Positions 13,971-14,065 of a stretch of 14,065 nt of DNA are shown here, one piece after another. The position numbers and the translations under genes are program-made. The notes beneath the pieces were generated by a model. The model did no database searches. It had not been told where the DNA came from and worked only from the letters and a program-made list of their open reading frames with translations. Within the stretch, counting starts at the first letter, position 1; each line of letters starts with the position of its first letter. Source of the stretch: VAZQ01 sp040510075 (GTDB taxonomy: Bacteria > Pseudomonadota > Alphaproteobacteria > Rhizobiales > Xanthobacteraceae); contig JBEVJT010000035.1 of NCBI GenBank assembly GCA_040510075.1, forward strand, positions 1 through 14,065, read 5' to 3'.

Positions 13971-14065
13971 CTACACTTTCCTCCTGACGATTGTCTCCCG
14001 GTGCAGCAGATAGAGGCCGGAGGCGACCACGATGGCGGCGCCGGTGAGCGTGAAGCGGTTGGGCA
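13971..14065 (-). CDS. EamA/DMT-type permease, C-terminal end only
   Basis: The last 30 complete codons of a minus-strand gene enter from the right edge and stop at TAG 13971-13973. They read PNRFTLTGAAIVVASG followed by LYLLHRETIVRRKV. A final hydrophobic helix starting after a short N-R-F-T loop, with G-A-A-I-V-V-A-S-G-L-Y and a basic cytoplasmic tail H-R-E...R-R-K, is characteristic of the tenth helix of EamA (drug/metabolite transporter) proteins. These export or import small metabolites across the inner membrane. The gene is co-oriented with the E1-alpha operon, 180 bp upstream of it, with the REP-like pair in between, so it may or may not share the transcript. Only about a tenth of the protein is visible, so the family call is moderate and no substrate can be given. 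Confidence 0.55.
   Translation of the reverse strand, partial: PNRFTLTGAAIVVASGLYLLHRETIVRRKV

Noticed and set aside
1..14065. CRISPR arrays, tRNA or rRNA genes, transposase genes
   Set aside because: No regularly spaced repeats, no cloverleaf-like sequence and no transposase motifs were seen on either strand.

Overview
The window looks like chromosome from an alphaproteobacterium of the Hyphomicrobiales (Bradyrhizobium/Xanthobacter-like). The grounds are high GC in the right two thirds, an orphan TctC-type binding protein, an AprI/Inh-family protein, and two palindromic intergenic repeats of a kind I associate with that order. The species cannot be fixed from sequence alone.

Left part (1-5.7 kb). 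This stretch is visibly less GC-rich and reads as a patchwork. It holds a start-less C-terminal fragment of a glycerophosphodiester phosphodiesterase (minus strand, running off the left edge) and an orphan ModA-like periplasmic binding protein (plus strand, with a good sigma70-type promoter). It also holds an MgtC/SapB gene split by a -1 frameshift, an exported metallo-beta-lactamase-fold hydrolase, an orphan TctC/Bug binding protein, and a ketopantoate-reductase-like oxidoreductase. No transporter membrane or ATPase partner is present for either binding protein.

Right part (5.8-13.8 kb). Seven minus-strand genes lie head to tail and look like one catabolic unit. In transcription order they are: E1-alpha and E1-beta of a 2-oxo-acid/acetoin dehydrogenase complex (13-bp overlap), a 189-bp spacer with a nested palindromic repeat, a succinate-semialdehyde-dehydrogenase-type aldehyde dehydrogenase, E2 (13-bp gap), a D-2-hydroxyacid dehydrogenase (25-bp gap), a secreted two-domain Inh-like protein (65-bp gap), and a Tat-exported FMN-dependent L-2-hydroxyacid oxidase/dehydrogenase (ATGA overlap). 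No E3 (dihydrolipoamide dehydrogenase) is in the window, so the complex presumably borrows one. Upstream of E1-alpha are a second palindromic repeat and the last 30 codons of an EamA/DMT-type permease.

How they may work together (inference). 2-Hydroxyacids would be oxidised to 2-oxo acids, outside the membrane by the flavoenzyme and inside by the NAD(P)-dependent dehydrogenase. The E1/E2 complex would make acyl-CoA from a 2-oxo acid or from acetoin, and the aldehyde dehydrogenase would clear an aldehyde product. The most interesting points are the CxxCH motif inside the Tat-exported flavoenzyme, its translational coupling to a duplicated Inh domain protein, and the aldehyde dehydrogenase plus palindrome cluster set between E1 and E2.
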